DNA of 22,995 nucleotides from DASWRT01 sp036403035 (lineage in GTDB: Bacteria; Pseudomonadota; Alphaproteobacteria; ATCC43930; CGMCC-115725). Location: contig DASWRT010000228.1 of NCBI GenBank assembly GCA_036403035.1, positions 1-22,995 on the forward strand, read 5' to 3'. Positions within the stretch are counted from its first letter, which is position 1. Each line of letters starts with the position of its first letter. A program made the translations under genes and the position numbers. Shown here one piece after another: positions 22,221 through 22,995 of this stretch. The notes under the pieces are model-generated. The model ran no database searches. It had not been told where the DNA came from and worked only from the letters and a program-made list of their open reading frames with translations.

Positions 22221-22995
22221 GTGCGGCCGCCGATCCGACGATTGCTGGTGCTCGCCGATGATCCGGAGTGGCACACGCGCCGTCTCGTCGCCGCGGCGCG
22301 GGAGCGCGGCGCCGAGACGATCGTCTGCGCGCTGGCGGATTGCCGCTTCACGATCGGCTCGGGCGATGTTAGCGCTAACATGATTCCGGGGCTTCCTCCC
22401 GGCGCGCTACCGGACGCCACGTTCGTTCGGACGGTCGCGGCCGGCAGCTTCGAGCAGGTGACGTTCCGTCTCGCGATCCTGCACGCGCTCGAAGCGTCGG
22501 GCGTTCCGGTGGTCAACCCGCCACGCGCCATCGAGCGCTGCGTCGACAAGGGAATGACCAGCTTCCTGCTGCACCGGGCCGGGCTGCCGACGCCGCCGAC
22601 CTGCGTAACCGAGAGCGCCGAGAGCGCGGACCGCTGGCGCAACGAGGTCGGCGGCGGCGCCGACGTGGTTCTCAAGCCGCTCTTCGGCTCGCAGGGGCGC
22701 GGGTTGCGGCGGCTCCGGCGCGGCGACCTCCTGCCGCCGCCGTCGGAGGTCGCGGGCGTGTACTATCTCCAGCGCTTCGTCGGGCGCGAAGCGGCTTGGC
22801 CCGACATCCGCGTGTTCGTCGTCGGCGGGCGGCCGGTCGCGGCGATGCGCCGGCATGGGCGGAGCTGGATCACGACCGTCGCGCGCGGCGGGTTGATCAC
22901 CGGAACGCCGGACGCTTCGAGCGCGTGCAGGATCGCAAGACGGAAGGTCACCTGCTCGAAGCTGCCGGCCGCGACCGTCCGGACGAACGCGGCGT
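22221..22995 (+). CDS. ATP-grasp protein, RimK-like (orf17 type), disrupted or open at the right edge
   Basis: The start is GTG 22221, 12 bases after mch, with GGAAAGGA about 6 bases before. The genuine part covers residues 1-224: RRLLVLADDPEWHTRRLV, VTFRLAILHALEASGVPVVNPPRAIERCVDKGMT, the ATP-binding Lys152 region DVVLKPLFGSQGRGL, YLQRFVGREAAWPDIRVFVV, and RRHGRSWITTVARGG. It resembles RimK-type ligases and the Orf17 protein of H4MPT gene islands, possibly adding a glutamate-like unit to the pterin cofactor. After about 22892 the frame stays open to the edge but reads antisense to its own upstream part (residues LITGTPDASS...). Those last 34 residues are therefore not credible and the true C-terminal third is missing. 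Confidence 0.85.
   Translation, partial: MRPPIRRLLVLADDPEWHTRRLVAAARERGAETIVCALADCRFTIGSGDVSANMIPGLPPGALPDATFVRTVAAGSFEQVTFRLAILHALEASGVPVVNPPRAIERCVDKGMTSFLLHRAGLPTPPTCVTESAESADRWRNEVGGGADVVLKPLFGSQGRGLRRLRRGDLLPPPSEVAGVYYLQRFVGREAAWPDIRVFVVGGRPVAAMRRHGRSWITTVARGGLITGTPDASSACRIARRKVTCSKLPAATVRTNAA
22366..22381. promoter_or_regulatory. Perfect 16-base palindrome inside the orf17-type gene
   Basis: ATGTTAGCGCTAACAT is fully self-complementary and has the shape of a LacI/GalR-family operator. It lies about 145 bases into the gene, at codons 49-54. It could be a regulator site inside a coding sequence or a chance match. Confidence 0.5.
22414..22528 (+). repeat. Inverted repeat, left arm (within orf17-type gene)
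   Basis: These 115 bases match the reverse complement of 22881-22995 with 7 mismatches (108 of 115 identical). This arm encodes residues from ATFVRTVAAGS to VVNPPR in the normal frame of the gene. Confidence 0.95.
22881..22995 (-). repeat. Inverted repeat, right arm at the window edge
   Basis: This is an inverted, slightly diverged copy of 22414-22528 that ends exactly at the window edge. On the minus strand it encodes the same peptide with two changes (Thr to Ala, Val to Ile). The other five differences are silent, so it derives from a working gene copy of a related strain or paralogue. The junction lies in GCGCGCGGCGGG (22881-22892), shared by both sides. Confidence 0.93.

Noticed and set aside
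22763..22951. 62-residue minus-strand frame that resembles the orf17-type protein
   Set aside because: It is only the inverted copy at the right edge running into antisense of the genuine gene, so it is not a separate gene.

Overview
This is a high-GC, gene-dense stretch from a methylotrophic alphaproteobacterium, probably of the Hyphomicrobiales. The lineage is inferred from the gene set and protein style, not from a marker gene. It carries a lanthanide-dependent methanol oxidation system (XoxF, XoxG, XoxJ) beside most of the tetrahydromethanopterin (H4MPT)-linked formaldehyde oxidation pathway, together with genes that look suited to lanthanide uptake and sensing.

Layout. Positions 1-2345 hold three exported proteins: a repeat-containing fragment cut by the left edge, a single-cysteine thioredoxin-like protein, and a small two-cysteine protein. 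Positions 2446-5249 (minus) encode a LutH-like TonB-dependent receptor followed by a small acidic exported protein. Divergent from these, 5417-7446 (plus) encode a NarX/NarL-type sensor kinase and response regulator. Positions 7503-17968 form one long minus-strand series, in transcription order pcd-fhcB-fhcA-fhcD-fhcC, then xoxF, xoxG, xoxJ, a PQQ-associated rhodanese-like protein, and tonB. Divergent from pcd, 18081-22995 (plus) encode an RFAP synthase homologue, mtdB, an ATP-grasp protein (orf5 type), mch, and a second ATP-grasp protein (orf17 type) that is open at the right edge.

How it works together (inference from known families). Lanthanide would cross the outer membrane through the receptor, powered by TonB. 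XoxF with Ln-PQQ oxidises methanol in the periplasm and passes electrons to cytochrome XoxG, with XoxJ assisting. Formaldehyde is bound to H4MPT in the cytoplasm, a step whose enzyme (fae) is not in the window. MtdB oxidises methylene-H4MPT, Mch hydrolyses methenyl-H4MPT, and Fhc releases formate. The RFAP synthase homologue, Pcd and the ATP-grasp proteins probably serve pterin cofactor synthesis or recycling. No mxaF, fae, exbB/exbD, lanmodulin, rRNA, tRNA, CRISPR array or insertion sequence was seen.

Special points. Ten gene junctions overlap by one to four bases. A strong intrinsic terminator lies between xoxF and xoxG. The xoxF leader is AT-rich and contains perfect inverted repeats. The RFAP synthase frame has no standard start codon. 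The last 115 bases are a 94 per cent identical inverted copy of an internal piece of the orf17-type gene, which probably marks a chimeric contig end or a real inverted duplication.
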